DNA of 64,000 nucleotides from a bacterium (GTDB lineage: Bacteria; Zhuqueibacterota; QNDG01; JAGLOF01): positions 1 to 64,000 of the forward strand of contig JAFGRY010000017.1 in NCBI GenBank assembly GCA_016934955.1. Reading direction: 5' to 3'. Made by a program: the position numbers and the translations under genes. Of the stretch, positions 35,094 through 44,070 are shown piece after piece (within the stretch, counting starts at the first letter, position 1; the number at the start of each line of letters is the position of its first letter). The notes beneath the pieces were generated by a model that was not told where the DNA came from, did no database searches, and was given only the letters and a program-made list of their open reading frames with translations.

Positions 35094-36332
35094 ATGGAAA
35101 AGAAACCCTTACCACCCCGCCTTCTGCCGCTCTGCATCCTGCTGACAAGCATCCTGGTCTTCATCGGCTGCGCGCAGAACCGCATCAGTGACGCCTCTTT
35201 GCAGGCGTTTGAGACAGAGATGGAACAGCTGCGCGGCGAGCACGGCATTCCTGGCATGTCGGTGGCCATTGTCCATAATCAGAAGCTGGTCTATGCCCGC
35301 GGCTTCGGGTACGCCGACCTGGAACACCGCGTTCCCGCCACCGAACACACACCCTACAACCTGGCATCCTGCACGAAACCGATCGCGGCGGTCGCCCTCA
35401 TGCAATGCGTCGAGAGGGGCCAGCTCGACCTGGACACACCCATGGTGGAAGTGCTTAAAAACAAGGTCATGCCGATCCGCTTCAACGGTGAAACGCTGAC
35501 CGGGTATGCGGCGTTTATCGGCACGCTGAAGGAGATCATCGCCGATCCCGGTCACCCCCTTTCGGCCGATTTCCAGGCCACGCACGGCGATTACCACCCC
35601 GAGACGGAAACGATTACCGTACGGCATCACCTGACGCACACCTCCCGGGGGGTTCCCGGAGACGCCTATGCATACAGCGGCGACCTCTATGCCGATCTCT
35701 CCCTGGTGGTGGAAGCGGTGACCGGCACATTATTCCAGGACTATCTCGTCGGGAACATCATGGGCCCCGCGGGGATGACCGGCACCGTGCCCAATGCCGA
35801 TCCGGCTGTGCGTGACTCCGTGCTGGCCCATCGCAGCAAATACTATCGAACGGATCGCGACGGCACGTTCACAGAAGTGCAGGAAAACCGGCCCATTGCA
35901 TGGCCCGATCTGTTCAGTGAGTTCGGCATCGATATCGATCCCGCCTTCCTGATCAACGGAGGCGCCGGTATCGTCTCCACGGTCGCCGATCTCGCCAGAT
36001 TCGATGCCGCGCTCGACCGAAACCGGTTGCTGTCCCGGGAAACGAAGGAGATGATGTTTACACCTTCGGTTTCCAACAGCGGCGGGCGGCTTCCCTACGG
36101 GCTCGGCTGGTTCATTCAGGACATCGATGGTGAAAGACTGGTGTGGCACTATGGATCCGCCGGACACTATTCATCGATGATCGTGAAAGTGCCGCAGGAG
36201 GAGATCACCTTTTTCCTCCTGGCCAACAGCGGGGGCGCAGGTAAATTCGGGCTGGGGAAGGACGAAAACGCGCTGAGATCGCCGTTTGCGGCGGCCTTTA
36301 TCAGGCATCTCACGAAAGTGACGGCTGAATAA
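35094..36332 (+). CDS. Beta-lactamase-fold lipoprotein
   Basis: This 412-residue protein has a lipobox FIGC (Cys26) and a serine beta-lactamase/esterase fold with S92-C-T-K95 (LASCTKPIAA). The YxN motif is altered to Y-S-G (AYSGDLYADL), while the third motif HYGSAGH is present. It should be an envelope-anchored hydrolase, perhaps weakly active because of the changed second motif. It is preceded by a 297-bp gap with the terminator at 34863 and followed by hairpin H4. Confidence 0.8.
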   Translation: MEKKPLPPRLLPLCILLTSILVFIGCAQNRISDASLQAFETEMEQLRGEHGIPGMSVAIVHNQKLVYARGFGYADLEHRVPATEHTPYNLASCTKPIAAVALMQCVERGQLDLDTPMVEVLKNKVMPIRFNGETLTGYAAFIGTLKEIIADPGHPLSADFQATHGDYHPETETITVRHHLTHTSRGVPGDAYAYSGDLYADLSLVVEAVTGTLFQDYLVGNIMGPAGMTGTVPNADPAVRDSVLAHRSKYYRTDRDGTFTEVQENRPIAWPDLFSEFGIDIDPAFLINGGAGIVSTVADLARFDAALDRNRLLSRETKEMMFTPSVSNSGGRLPYGLGWFIQDIDGERLVWHYGSAGHYSSMIVKVPQEEITFFLLANSGGAGKFGLGKDENALRSPFAAAFIRHLTKVTAE

Positions 36333-36340
36333 AACATGCC

Positions 36341-36364
36341 GCCCCGGATCGCCCGATCCGGGGC
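36341..36364. repeat. GCCCC-type hairpin H4
   Basis: A GCCCCGGATCG arm pairs with its complement with almost no loop, 9 nt after the stop codon at 36332. No T-tract follows, so it resembles the other hairpins but need not terminate transcription. Confidence 0.7.
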
Positions 36365-36399
36365 GCGGTACACTGGTAGGCCGGTTGTGGAAATATCCG

Positions 36400-36490
36400 A
36401 TCGCCCCTGACATTCGTCGGGGGCGATTTATTGGGGGGGCGGGTCCCGAATGGGGAGATGGGCCCATGATCCACATCGTGGGCTATCGGG
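36400..36490. repeat. Composite two-hairpin repeat, left copy
   Basis: Hairpin H5 (36400-36411 with 36416-36427, 12 bp with one wobble) is followed by a G-rich spacer with GGGTCCCGAA and a 9-bp hairpin (36462-36470 with 36475-36483). The same arrangement recurs at 37666-37760. The two copies flank the PH-domain gene and its neighbour. No gene was seen in 36333-36640. Confidence 0.75.
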
Positions 36491-36640
36491 AGTGCCGGCC
36501 GCCGGTTACAGAACGCTGCCGCCGTTTTACCTTGATTCCCACCGCTTTCTGTATTACTTTACCACCGGTCAATCCCGTGAAACATCGTGTGCCGCATCGG
36601 CATATTGTCATGTATACAGATGCATGAAGGAGGATCTGTT

Positions 36641-37243
36641 TTGGAAAAGATACTGCTGCCCCATAAAAAGTATATTACGAAAAGCATTATCGTGTCATGT
36701 GTTTCTTCTCTATTCTCTTACGGCGCTATCGCGGGCCTGGGCTGCCTGATCGCCAATTCCAATGACGCGGAACCGGATGTACTGTCACTAATCCGGCAGG
36801 TCAGTGCGCTTGCCTTTCTAATCACTGTCCTGATTTCCATTCCCATCATCTTTCTCTACGTTAAAAACCTGAAGTACATCATTCAGGAAGACCGGGTTAC
36901 CGTGTATAGGGGGATCCTGACCAAAATTCAGAAAAACATCCCCTTGCGGGCGGTGACCGACTTCATTCTGGAACGGTCGCTCCTCGACCGTTTCCTGGGC
37001 ATCGGTGCAGTTAAAATCCAGACCGCCGGTCAATCCCCCTCGGCATCCGGGTTTGAAGGCAAACTGGCTGGTCTTCTGGAATACGAGGCTACCCATGACG
37101 ATCTGCGGCAGCGCATCGGCAAGTTCCACAATGAGGCGGGCATACCAGAAGCCGGGGGGCGGAACAGGGAATCCGAGGAGACGGTGCTGGAGCAGATACT
37201 GAACGAACTGAAAGAGATACGAAAAAACACCGCCCGTAAATAG
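36641..37243 (+). CDS. Bacterial PH-domain membrane protein
   Basis: This 200-residue protein has two membrane helices (about 16-35 and 55-77) followed by a bacterial pleckstrin-homology domain (YIIQEDRVTVYRGILTKIQKNIPLRAVTDF, ERSLLDRFLGIGAVKI) and a C-terminal coiled coil. These YdbS-like proteins occur in Gram-positive and Gram-negative membranes; function is poorly known. The start is probably TTG 36641, since GGAGG at 36629-36633 lies 7 nt upstream and upstream ATGs are in poor context. It sits between two copies of the composite repeat. Confidence 0.7.
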   Translation: MEKILLPHKKYITKSIIVSCVSSLFSYGAIAGLGCLIANSNDAEPDVLSLIRQVSALAFLITVLISIPIIFLYVKNLKYIIQEDRVTVYRGILTKIQKNIPLRAVTDFILERSLLDRFLGIGAVKIQTAGQSPSASGFEGKLAGLLEYEATHDDLRQRIGKFHNEAGIPEAGGRNRESEETVLEQILNELKEIRKNTARK

Positions 37244-37343
37244 CACCGGGGACGTTTCCGGCGCGTCCGCTGGAGGCCCGTTTTCCATGCGGGCCCGTCG
37301 CTCACGCGGGCACATCCCCCTTTGAAAAGGAACCCACCGCCTT

Positions 37344-37586
37344 ATGATACATGCCTACAGCAGCGCAACGCAGTCCAGATGGGACCGCGGTGAATTAAAG
37401 GTTCAGCTCAATCAGCAGAACAATCCCCGTCCCATCGGATTCTGCGACGGCACGCCTGAAGACATGCGTGAACTCCTCTCGATCGCTGAACTCGAGGGAG
37501 TCGATGATGTTCAGATCGATAAAAAGATACTCAAGACCGGGCGGGAGATATGGACCCTGGGCGGTGGAGAAATGCCTGCCGAGTAA
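37344..37586 (+). CDS. Hypothetical protein of 80 residues
   Basis: The product is a soluble, acidic protein with no signal or membrane segment and no motif I recognise (LLSIAELEGVDDVQ is its helical middle). AAAAGGAA 14 nt before the ATG is a distant ribosome-binding site. It lies 100 bp after the PH-domain gene and inside the same pair of flanking repeats. Reality is likely, as reading-frame codon use is even, but not certain. Confidence 0.45.
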   Translation: MIHAYSSATQSRWDRGELKVQLNQQNNPRPIGFCDGTPEDMRELLSIAELEGVDDVQIDKKILKTGREIWTLGGGEMPAE

Positions 37587-37665
37587 TCGTTCCCTTTCCC
37601 GGTGTCCGGGGCACGGAGGAGCCGACGGGGGTGAGAAATGATGAGCGGATGGAAGGAAATAACCG

Positions 37666-37760
37666 ATCGCCCCTGACAATCGTCAGGGGCGCTGTTTTTT
37701 TTGGGGGGAGAGGTCCCGAAGGAGGGGATGAGCCCATGGTACGCATCATGGGCTGTCGGA
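37666..37760. repeat. Composite two-hairpin repeat, right copy, with terminator
   Basis: Hairpin H6 (10-bp stem 37668-37677 with 37682-37691) runs into a T-rich tail at 37694-37702, so it can terminate. A spacer with GGTCCCGAA and a 9-bp hairpin (37732-37740 with 37745-37753) follow. Sequence and layout match 36400-36490. Confidence 0.8.
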
Positions 37761-37813
37761 GTAGTGATAGTCAGTTGTGTTCTGCCGAGAATTGATCGAA
37801 TTGAAAAAAGTAG

Positions 37814-37853
37814 TTGACTTTCTTGATCGATCGATGTATCGTAATACGGTACA
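37814..37853 (+). promoter_or_regulatory. vapBC promoter and palindromic operator
   Basis: TTGACT at 37814-37819 is a -35-like hexamer with 17 nt to TATCGT (37837-37842). A 19-nt palindrome TGTA, T, CGTA, A, TACG, G, TACA occupies 37835-37853 and overlaps the -10. VapBC complexes repress their own promoters at such sites, so this is the probable operator. It sits 16 nt before the antitoxin start. Confidence 0.65.
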
Positions 37854-37869
37854 GCGAAGGAGAAGGTCG

Positions 37870-38076
37870 ATGGAAGCAGTGAAAATTTCCCCCAAATTTC
37901 AGGTCGTGATCCCCAGGCGAGTGCGGGATGCCATGAAATTGAATCCCGGGCAGAAGATGCGGGTGATCCAGTATGAAGACAGAATTGAACTCATACCGGA
38001 AAGAAAGATTTCCGATATGAAAGGATTTCTCAAGGGAATCGACACCCGTTTCGAACGGGAAAAGGACAGAGAATGA
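37870..38076 (+). CDS. vapB: VapB-like antitoxin, AbrB fold
   Basis: This 68-residue protein is a SpoVT/AbrB-type antitoxin: ISPKFQVVIPRRVRDAMKLNPGQKM is the DNA-binding swapped-hairpin motif, and the basic C-terminal half binds the toxin. ATG 37870 is chosen since upstream frames from 37777 lack the AbrB start. It overlaps the PIN toxin gene by 4 bp (ATGA). It should both inhibit the toxin and repress its own operon. Confidence 0.85.
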   Translation: MEAVKISPKFQVVIPRRVRDAMKLNPGQKMRVIQYEDRIELIPERKISDMKGFLKGIDTRFEREKDRE

Positions 38077-38444
38077 ATATTGTCGACTCGTCAGGATGGC
38101 TCGAGTATTTTACGGACGGCAATAACGCCGATGCATTTGCTACACCGTTAGAGAAGCCGGCGGAACTGCTGGTTCCCGCGATCACTGTGTATGAAGTGTT
38201 CAGGGTGATCCTGCGGGAAAAGGACGAAAACAGCGCGCTGCAGGCAGTTGCGCTGATGCAGCAGGGACGGGTGATCGATCTGACCGCGGAAATCGCCATG
38301 TCCGCAGCGGTGATCAGCCATACGCGTAAAATCCCCATGGCCGACAGCATCATCCTGGCGACCGCGCACAAGTACAACGCGGAGATCTGGACCCAGGATG
38401 AGGATTTCATGCATATGCCGCGGGTGCGCTATTTCGCAAAGTGA
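38073..38444 (+). CDS. vapC: VapC-like PIN-domain toxin
   Basis: This 123-residue PIN domain has the acidic residues D5 in VDSSGW, E in TVYEVFRV, D in ADSIILATA and D in WTQDEDF, the four-carboxylate metal site of VapC ribonucleases, which cleave tRNA or rRNA. It is translated from an ATGA overlap with the antitoxin. Spacing and order are standard for VapBC. Confidence 0.87.
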   Translation: MNIVDSSGWLEYFTDGNNADAFATPLEKPAELLVPAITVYEVFRVILREKDENSALQAVALMQQGRVIDLTAEIAMSAAVISHTRKIPMADSIILATAHKYNAEIWTQDEDFMHMPRVRYFAK

Positions 38445-38527
38445 AACATATTCTGCCTGCACGTAATTCCTCGACCTGGTCAGGCCCAAACTTTTTCTTG
38501 ATTTTACACATTCTTAAGGAGACCGAC

Positions 38528-39973
38528 ATGGAACACCAGACACAGATCCTCATCGTCATGTTTACGTATCTCGTATTCCTCATCGCCTGGGGTCTCTACC
38601 AGGGCCGTAAAGTCAAGAACAAGGCCGACTTCGCCATCGCCGGACGCAGTCTGCCGGGGTGGGTTGCCGCTCTGTCCGAGCGGGCGACCGGGGAGTCGTC
38701 CTGGGCCCTGCTGGGGCTGCCCGGAGCCGCCTATGCCACCGGCCTGCTGGAGATCTGGACGGCCATCGGCTGCGTGGCCGGCATCGTCACCGCCTGGGTG
38801 CTCATCGCCTGGCGGCTGCGGGACGAAGCCGAGAAATACCAGATCGAATCCTTCACCCAGTACATCGCCGCCCGGCACGGCGAGACCGGAAAACAGATCC
38901 GCGTGGTCGCCAGCTTCACCATCGTCTTCTTCTTTTTCTTCTACGTGGGCGCCCAGTTCCTGGGCGGCGGCAAAACCCTGCACACGCTTTTCGAGATCCG
39001 GCCGGCCATCGGCATGCTCATCACCGCCGCGATCATCATTCCCTACACCATTTACGGCGGCTTCCGCAGCGTTGTCTACACCGACATGGTGCAGGCCATC
39101 GTCATGATCACCGCCCTGATCGTCGGGCCCATCGTGGGAGTGATGTATGTTGCCAACCATCCTGAACTGTTCGCCTCCAACATCGGGGAGGCGCTGCGGC
39201 TGGCGGGACCGTCGTATACTTCTCTCACCGGCTCCCTGAGCGGCTTTGCCGCGGGCGTGGCCCTGGCCGGCGGGCTGTCGTGGTTCTTCGGCTATCTCGG
39301 CGGCCAGCCCCAGCTCAGCATGCGGTTCATGGCCATCAGGGACGCGCGGCAGGCGAAAAAGGCGCGCAACGTGGGCATCGCCTGGACGCTCATCGCCTAC
39401 ATCGGCGCACTGTCCCTCGGCTGGCTGGGCATCGCCATTTTCGGGCCTGCCGGCTTGTCCGATCAGGAATACGTGATGCCGGCGGTGCTGCTGCGCATCT
39501 TTCCGCCCGCCATTGCCGCCATCCTGATCACCGGCGCTATCGCCGCGATGATTTCGACCGCCGATTCTTTGCTGATCCTTTCCTCAACGGAGATGTCCGA
39601 AAACCTGCTTCCGGGCCGGAACCCCTCCGATGAAAAGCGCAGCCTCCTGCGCTGCCGCATCATCACCGTCCTTCTCGCCGTGATCGCCCTGGGAGCGGCG
39701 TACGTGTCGCCTTCACAGCTGATCCACACCCTTGTCGGCTATGTCTGGGCGGGCATCGGCGGCACCTTCTCGGTGGTGATCCTGCTCAGCCTCTTCTGGA
39801 AAAAGTATCACGGCCGGGCCGCCCTGGCCACCATCGTCGCCGGCATGGTGTTCACGATCGTCTGGATCAGCACCGGCCTGGACAGGCTGATTACCGCCCG
39901 GGTGACGACGTTTCTCTTCGCCGGCCTGGTGGCGGTGCTGACGACCCTGTTCGTTCCGAAGGCGGAAGCGTAA
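38528..39973 (+). CDS. Sodium:solute symporter (PutP-like)
   Basis: This 481-residue protein is a sodium/solute symporter family transporter with about 13 membrane segments. Visible signatures are AGRSLPGWVAALSERATGESSW, YTIYGGFRSVVYTDMVQ and the late GLDRLIT. PutP-type members take up proline with sodium; substrate here is unknown. AAGGAG lies about 8 nt before ATG 38528. It is followed by hairpins at 39981-40031 and then an MFS gene. Confidence 0.85.
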   Translation: MEHQTQILIVMFTYLVFLIAWGLYQGRKVKNKADFAIAGRSLPGWVAALSERATGESSWALLGLPGAAYATGLLEIWTAIGCVAGIVTAWVLIAWRLRDEAEKYQIESFTQYIAARHGETGKQIRVVASFTIVFFFFFYVGAQFLGGGKTLHTLFEIRPAIGMLITAAIIIPYTIYGGFRSVVYTDMVQAIVMITALIVGPIVGVMYVANHPELFASNIGEALRLAGPSYTSLTGSLSGFAAGVALAGGLSWFFGYLGGQPQLSMRFMAIRDARQAKKARNVGIAWTLIAYIGALSLGWLGIAIFGPAGLSDQEYVMPAVLLRIFPPAIAAILITGAIAAMISTADSLLILSSTEMSENLLPGRNPSDEKRSLLRCRIITVLLAVIALGAAYVSPSQLIHTLVGYVWAGIGGTFSVVILLSLFWKKYHGRAALATIVAGMVFTIVWISTGLDRLITARVTTFLFAGLVAVLTTLFVPKAEA

Positions 39974-39980
39974 CAGCACC

Positions 39981-40034
39981 CCGGGGCAGAGGCCCCGTAC
40001 CATTCCGCCCCGGACAGTGATGCCCGGGACGATC
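39981..40034. repeat. Dispersed two-hairpin repeat, copy 1 (H10)
   Basis: A 6-bp CGGGGC hairpin with AGAG loop (39982-39997) is followed by CGCCCCGGACA, a GTGA loop and an imperfect complement (40006-40031, two mismatches). Copy 2 is at 42269-42324 and is closer to perfect. The gap after the symporter holds no gene. Confidence 0.75.
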
Positions 40035-40101
40035 TGAATCCGGCAAAAAAGAATAGTGTCTATCCTCATCGGTTTGACATCATCCAATGGAGGTGCACCG
40101 T

Positions 40102-41331
40102 ATGGAAGCAACCCAATACAGGATCTACCCGTACCGCTGGATTGTTCTGCTGGTCTACATGTTTGCCGTCTCCATCAACCAGCTCCTCTGGATCACGTTC
40201 GCACCAATCACCAGCAGCGCCGCGGCCCACTTCGGGGTTTCCGATCTCAGTATCGGGCTGCTCTCCATGAGCTTCATGATCGTCTACCTGTTCGTGTCCT
40301 TTCCGGCATCCTGGGTCATCGATACCTACGGCATTCGGGTGGCGGTGGGAATCGGAGCCGTACTGACGGGCATCTTCGGGCTCATGCGGGGGCTGGCGGC
40401 GCCCGATTACACCCTGGTGCTCATCTCGCAAATCGGTATCGCCGTGGGACAGCCCTTCGTTCTCAATGCCATCACCAAGGTTGCGGCCAGCTGGTTTCCC
40501 CTTCAGGAGCGGGCGACCGCCTCGGGGCTGGGAACGCTGGCCATCTACCTCGGTATTTTCGGGGGCCTGGCCCTGACTCCGCTCCTGACGCTGAAAGCGG
40601 GTCTTGACGGCATGCTCGTCATCTACGGAGTCGTCGCCCTGGTAATCGCGGTCATCTTTCTCATCGCCGCCAAGGAGCACCCCCCGACGCCTCCCTGCCC
40701 CCCTGATCAGGAAGAGAGGACCCTGGTGCTGGAGGGCTATAAACAGATGATGCGGAAGAAGGATTTTATCCTCCTGATGGTTATTTTCTTTATCGGTCTC
40801 GGCCTCTTCAACGGCGTCACGACCTGGATCGAAAACATCGTCGGCCCCCGGGGATTCTCGATTACCCAGGCGGGCATGATCGGCAGCCTCATGATCCTGG
40901 GCGGCATCATCGGCGCGGTGGTGATCCCCCTGCTCTCGGACAGGTACCGGAAACGGACGCCGTTCATCGTACTGGCGCTGGCCGGGACGATTGCCGGACT
41001 CGCCGGCATCACCTGGGCGGGAACCTACGGGCTGCTGCTCGCCTCGGCCTTTATCATGGGGCTCTTCCTGCTTAGTTCGGGACCAATCGGTTTTCAGTAC
41101 GGCGCTGAGATCACCTATCCGGCCCCGGAGGCGGCATCGAACGGGATCCTTCTGCTCATGGGGCAAATTTCCGGAATCATCTTTATCTTCGGCATGGATC
41201 TCTTCAAATCAAAAGAGACCGGTTCCATGACCCTTTCCCTGGTTGTCCTCATCATCCTCACCGCTGTCAGCCTGGTTCTGGCCGCCCGGCTCAGGGAATC
41301 GGCGCTGATGACGGAGAACAGGGATACGTAA
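40102..41331 (+). CDS. MFS transporter
   Basis: This 409-residue protein has 12 predicted membrane segments and a central cytosolic loop with a proline-rich stretch (about 196-206). GGAGG at 40089-40093 is 8 nt before ATG 40102. The overall look, with a tandem of ALTPLLTLKAG and GFSITQAGMIGSLMILGGI, is of a small-molecule or haem-type MFS carrier. Substrate is unknown. It follows the symporter gene by about 130 bp on the same strand. Confidence 0.82.
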   Translation: MEATQYRIYPYRWIVLLVYMFAVSINQLLWITFAPITSSAAAHFGVSDLSIGLLSMSFMIVYLFVSFPASWVIDTYGIRVAVGIGAVLTGIFGLMRGLAAPDYTLVLISQIGIAVGQPFVLNAITKVAASWFPLQERATASGLGTLAIYLGIFGGLALTPLLTLKAGLDGMLVIYGVVALVIAVIFLIAAKEHPPTPPCPPDQEERTLVLEGYKQMMRKKDFILLMVIFFIGLGLFNGVTTWIENIVGPRGFSITQAGMIGSLMILGGIIGAVVIPLLSDRYRKRTPFIVLALAGTIAGLAGITWAGTYGLLLASAFIMGLFLLSSGPIGFQYGAEITYPAPEAASNGILLLMGQISGIIFIFGMDLFKSKETGSMTLSLVVLIILTAVSLVLAARLRESALMTENRDT

Positions 41332-41390
41332 CACCGTCCATACGAAAGGACACCTGATGACTCACACGCTCTGGAATCGGAGGTGATATG

Positions 41391-42110
41391 ATGGAAACAG
41401 TACGGTCTCGCATATACAGCGCAGCTGTTATACTAGTGTTCATTTGTCTCTATGGAAGTGTCCGGGCCCAGGTGGAGGACGCACTGGTCAGCGAACGACT
41501 GCAGGCAATAACGACGATGCTGCAGAGTGACAAACCGGGCGCGGACCGCTGGTGGTACGGCTGGCTGATCGGCTACGGCGCCGCCACCGCGGCCCAGGGA
41601 GCAATCGGCCTGAGCAGTGATGAGAAGACGGTGCAGCAGGATATGGGCCTGGGCGCCGCGACCACCCTGCTGGGGACGGCGGGGCAGCTCCTCATGCCCC
41701 TGGTGCCGGCAGCTGCCCTGAAGAAGGTGGCGGCAATGCCCGAGTCAACACCCGCAGAGCGGGAAGCGAAGCTGGCGGCGGCGGAACGGGCGCTGGAAGA
41801 GTTCGCCCGCAGGGAAAAGAGCGGGAAATCGTGGCAGACCCATGCGCTTTCCACGGGTGTCAACCTGGCCAGCGGGCTCGTTGTCTGGCTGGGATTCAAG
41901 AGGAGCCTGGAAGAGGGGCTGATCTATTTCGCGCTCAATGAGGCCGTGACCGAGATTCAGATCTGGACGCAGCCGACCCGGGCCGTGAGGGACTGGGAGC
42001 GGTACCGTGCACAATACGCCCCTGACGCTCGTCTTGGATACGGCAAACCGCCCGCGTACTGGGCCGTGACAACGGGTCCCGGACGGCTTGGTGTCAGTTA
42101 CGTGTTCTGA
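41391..42110 (+). CDS. Hypothetical secreted protein
   Basis: This 239-residue protein has a signal peptide (AAVILVFICLYGSVRAQ), two or three moderately hydrophobic segments and an alanine-rich central region with heptad-like charged helices. Near-by GGAGG at 41379-41383 favours ATG 41391 over ATG 41388 by spacing. No family was recognised; the segments WYGWLIGYGAATAAQGAIG and HALSTGVNLASGLVVWLGF suggest a membrane-associated envelope protein. Confidence 0.65.
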   Translation: METVRSRIYSAAVILVFICLYGSVRAQVEDALVSERLQAITTMLQSDKPGADRWWYGWLIGYGAATAAQGAIGLSSDEKTVQQDMGLGAATTLLGTAGQLLMPLVPAAALKKVAAMPESTPAEREAKLAAAERALEEFARREKSGKSWQTHALSTGVNLASGLVVWLGFKRSLEEGLIYFALNEAVTEIQIWTQPTRAVRDWERYRAQYAPDARLGYGKPPAYWAVTTGPGRLGVSYVF

Positions 42111-42128
42111 GTGTGAAGCGTCTGTGAT

Positions 42129-42161
42129 CGCCCCGGATTTCCAATCCGGGGCGTTTTTTTT
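42129..42161 (+). terminator. Terminator hairpin H7
   Basis: An 11-bp stem (42129-42139 with 42143-42153) closes a TCC loop and runs into eight T residues. It terminates the preceding hypothetical gene. A C/G-rich stretch follows in which no gene is evident to 42609 apart from the repeat at 42269. Confidence 0.88.
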
Positions 42162-42268
42162 GGGCTTCTCAGCCCCGGGGGGCAGGGGTTCTCCCTGCTG
42201 ATTTTGAAAACAGTCTGCGCTTGCATATATTATCCAGCAGTAGTATGTTACAGACAATATGGTTGTTT

Positions 42269-42324
42269 CCCGGGGCAGAGGCCCCGGAGTGATTGCGCCC
42301 CGGACAGTGATGTCCGGGGCGATC
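42269..42324. repeat. Dispersed two-hairpin repeat, copy 2 (H8)
   Basis: A 7-bp CCGGGGC stem with AGAG loop (42270-42287) is followed by a perfect 11-bp stem CGCCCCGGACA (42296-42306 with 42311-42321) closing a GTGA tetraloop. It matches copy 1 at 39981-40034. Confidence 0.82.
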
Positions 42325-42609
42325 GATCGATTATCGCTCTGAACTCGATTGCGTCTGATGAAAAAAGTTATAATTCATCAAGGTGTTGGAGTAGGTGGCA
42401 GCGGATATTAAGAAATCAATGATCTACGACTCCCGGCTGAGAATGCAGTAGGAGTCGCAGGAAAGGTCTGATGAAACATCGGATCCTCACATCATTTTTC
42501 TGTTGTTTCCCTCCCCGGAATTATTCATATTATTGTATTGTCCAGCTAAAATTAATACATATAATCCGTGATTCAGTACGGGTATACCTTTTTATTCGAG
42601 GAGATGCAT

Positions 42610-44049
42610 ATGATCATGCTAAAAAGAATCGTTGCCATCCTGCTGCTGACCGTCCTCATCCTCTCCTGCGGGGTCAATCCCATCACGGGAAAGCAGGAGC
42701 TGATGCTTTTCACGGAAGAGCAGGAGATAGAATACGGCAAGCTTACCGATCAGCAGATTGCCGCAACCTACGGCTTCTACAATGACGCCGGGCTCACCGC
42801 CTATATCGACGCCATGGGGCAGGGGCTGGCCAAAGGCACGCATCGGCCGAACCTGGAGTACCATTTCAAGGTTCTCGACTCGCCGGTGGTGAACGCATTT
42901 GCCGCGCCCGGCGGGTATATCTACCTCACCCGGGGCATTCTCGCCTATCTGAACAACGAAGCCGAGGTGGCCGCGGTCATCGGGCATGAGCTGGGGCATG
43001 TGGCGGCAAGGCACAGCATGCGCAGCCTCACCCGCGCGGCCGTGTTTCAGCTCGGCCTCGGGATCGGCTCCGCCCTGTCCGACAAGATCGCCGAGGCCGC
43101 GCCCTACGCTCAGCTGGGCGCGCAGCTGCTTTTTCTCAGTTTCAGCCGGTCCGACGAGTACCAGGCCGACAGCCTGGGGGTCGAATACTCCACGAAAGCA
43201 GGATATGATTCCGAAAAGATGGCCGATTTCTTCACCTCCCTGGAACGGATGAATCCAGAAGCCGCGGCCAGCGGCCTGCCCGCCTGGTTTTCAACCCATC
43301 CCAACTCCAGTGACCGGATCAAAAGAGTGCTCAAAAAGAGCACCGCCTGGAAGCAGCGGGTGAACCTGCCGTCCTACAGAGTGAACCGGGACGCGCTCAT
43401 GGCCAGGATCGACAACCTGGTCTATGGTGAGGATCCCCGCCAGGGGTATGTGCTCAACGGTATGTTCTACCATCCGGAAATGCGGTTCCAGTTCCCGGTG
43501 CCGGCCGGGTGGCAGGTGCAGAACACCCCCACCCAGGTGGTGATGGGTGACGCGAATAACAAGGCCGCGATCGTGTTCACGCTGGCGCAGCAGAAGGACC
43601 TCGATGCCGCTGCCGGAGAGTTCGCGGCCACCGAAGGGCTCACCGTGCTTTCCCGCCAGCCGCTGCGCATACACGGGCTGCAGGCACGCCAGATCGCCTC
43701 GCAGTTCACCCAGAACGAACAGACCGTGAAATTGTTCTCCCGTTTCATCGCCAAGGACGGGGCCGTCTACGTGTTCCACGGACTGGCCGCGGAAGCCGAT
43801 TACGATGCCTATCAGTCATTTTTCACTTCCACTTCCGGGGATTTTTCCACCCTGAGCGACCGGGCCAGGATCAATGTGACCCCGGCAAGGCTCACCGTCG
43901 CCCGGGTGCCGCGCGCCCAGACGCTGCAGGCGTTTCTGCAGTCACAGTCCGTTGCCGCGGCTGACAGCGAGAAACTGGCCGTGTTGAACGGAATGCAGCT
44001 GAATGAAATGCTGGATGCGGGAACAAGAGTGAAGCTGATCAGGAAATAG
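42610..44049 (+). CDS. M48-family metalloprotease lipoprotein
   Basis: This 479-residue protein has a lipobox (LILSCG) and an M48 peptidase domain (about 20-260) with zinc motif IGHELGHVAARHS and the downstream Glu in SDEYQADSLG; WFSTHPNSSDRI is the third family motif. A C-terminal domain of about 200 residues follows, unlike short BepA proteins. It is expected in the periplasm, degrading misfolded envelope proteins. GAGGAG at 42598-42603 suits ATG 42610 (6 nt). Confidence 0.86.
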   Translation: MIMLKRIVAILLLTVLILSCGVNPITGKQELMLFTEEQEIEYGKLTDQQIAATYGFYNDAGLTAYIDAMGQGLAKGTHRPNLEYHFKVLDSPVVNAFAAPGGYIYLTRGILAYLNNEAEVAAVIGHELGHVAARHSMRSLTRAAVFQLGLGIGSALSDKIAEAAPYAQLGAQLLFLSFSRSDEYQADSLGVEYSTKAGYDSEKMADFFTSLERMNPEAAASGLPAWFSTHPNSSDRIKRVLKKSTAWKQRVNLPSYRVNRDALMARIDNLVYGEDPRQGYVLNGMFYHPEMRFQFPVPAGWQVQNTPTQVVMGDANNKAAIVFTLAQQKDLDAAAGEFAATEGLTVLSRQPLRIHGLQARQIASQFTQNEQTVKLFSRFIAKDGAVYVFHGLAAEADYDAYQSFFTSTSGDFSTLSDRARINVTPARLTVARVPRAQTLQAFLQSQSVAAADSEKLAVLNGMQLNEMLDAGTRVKLIRK

Positions 44050-44070
44050 CTGAGAAGCTGCAGATAGAAT

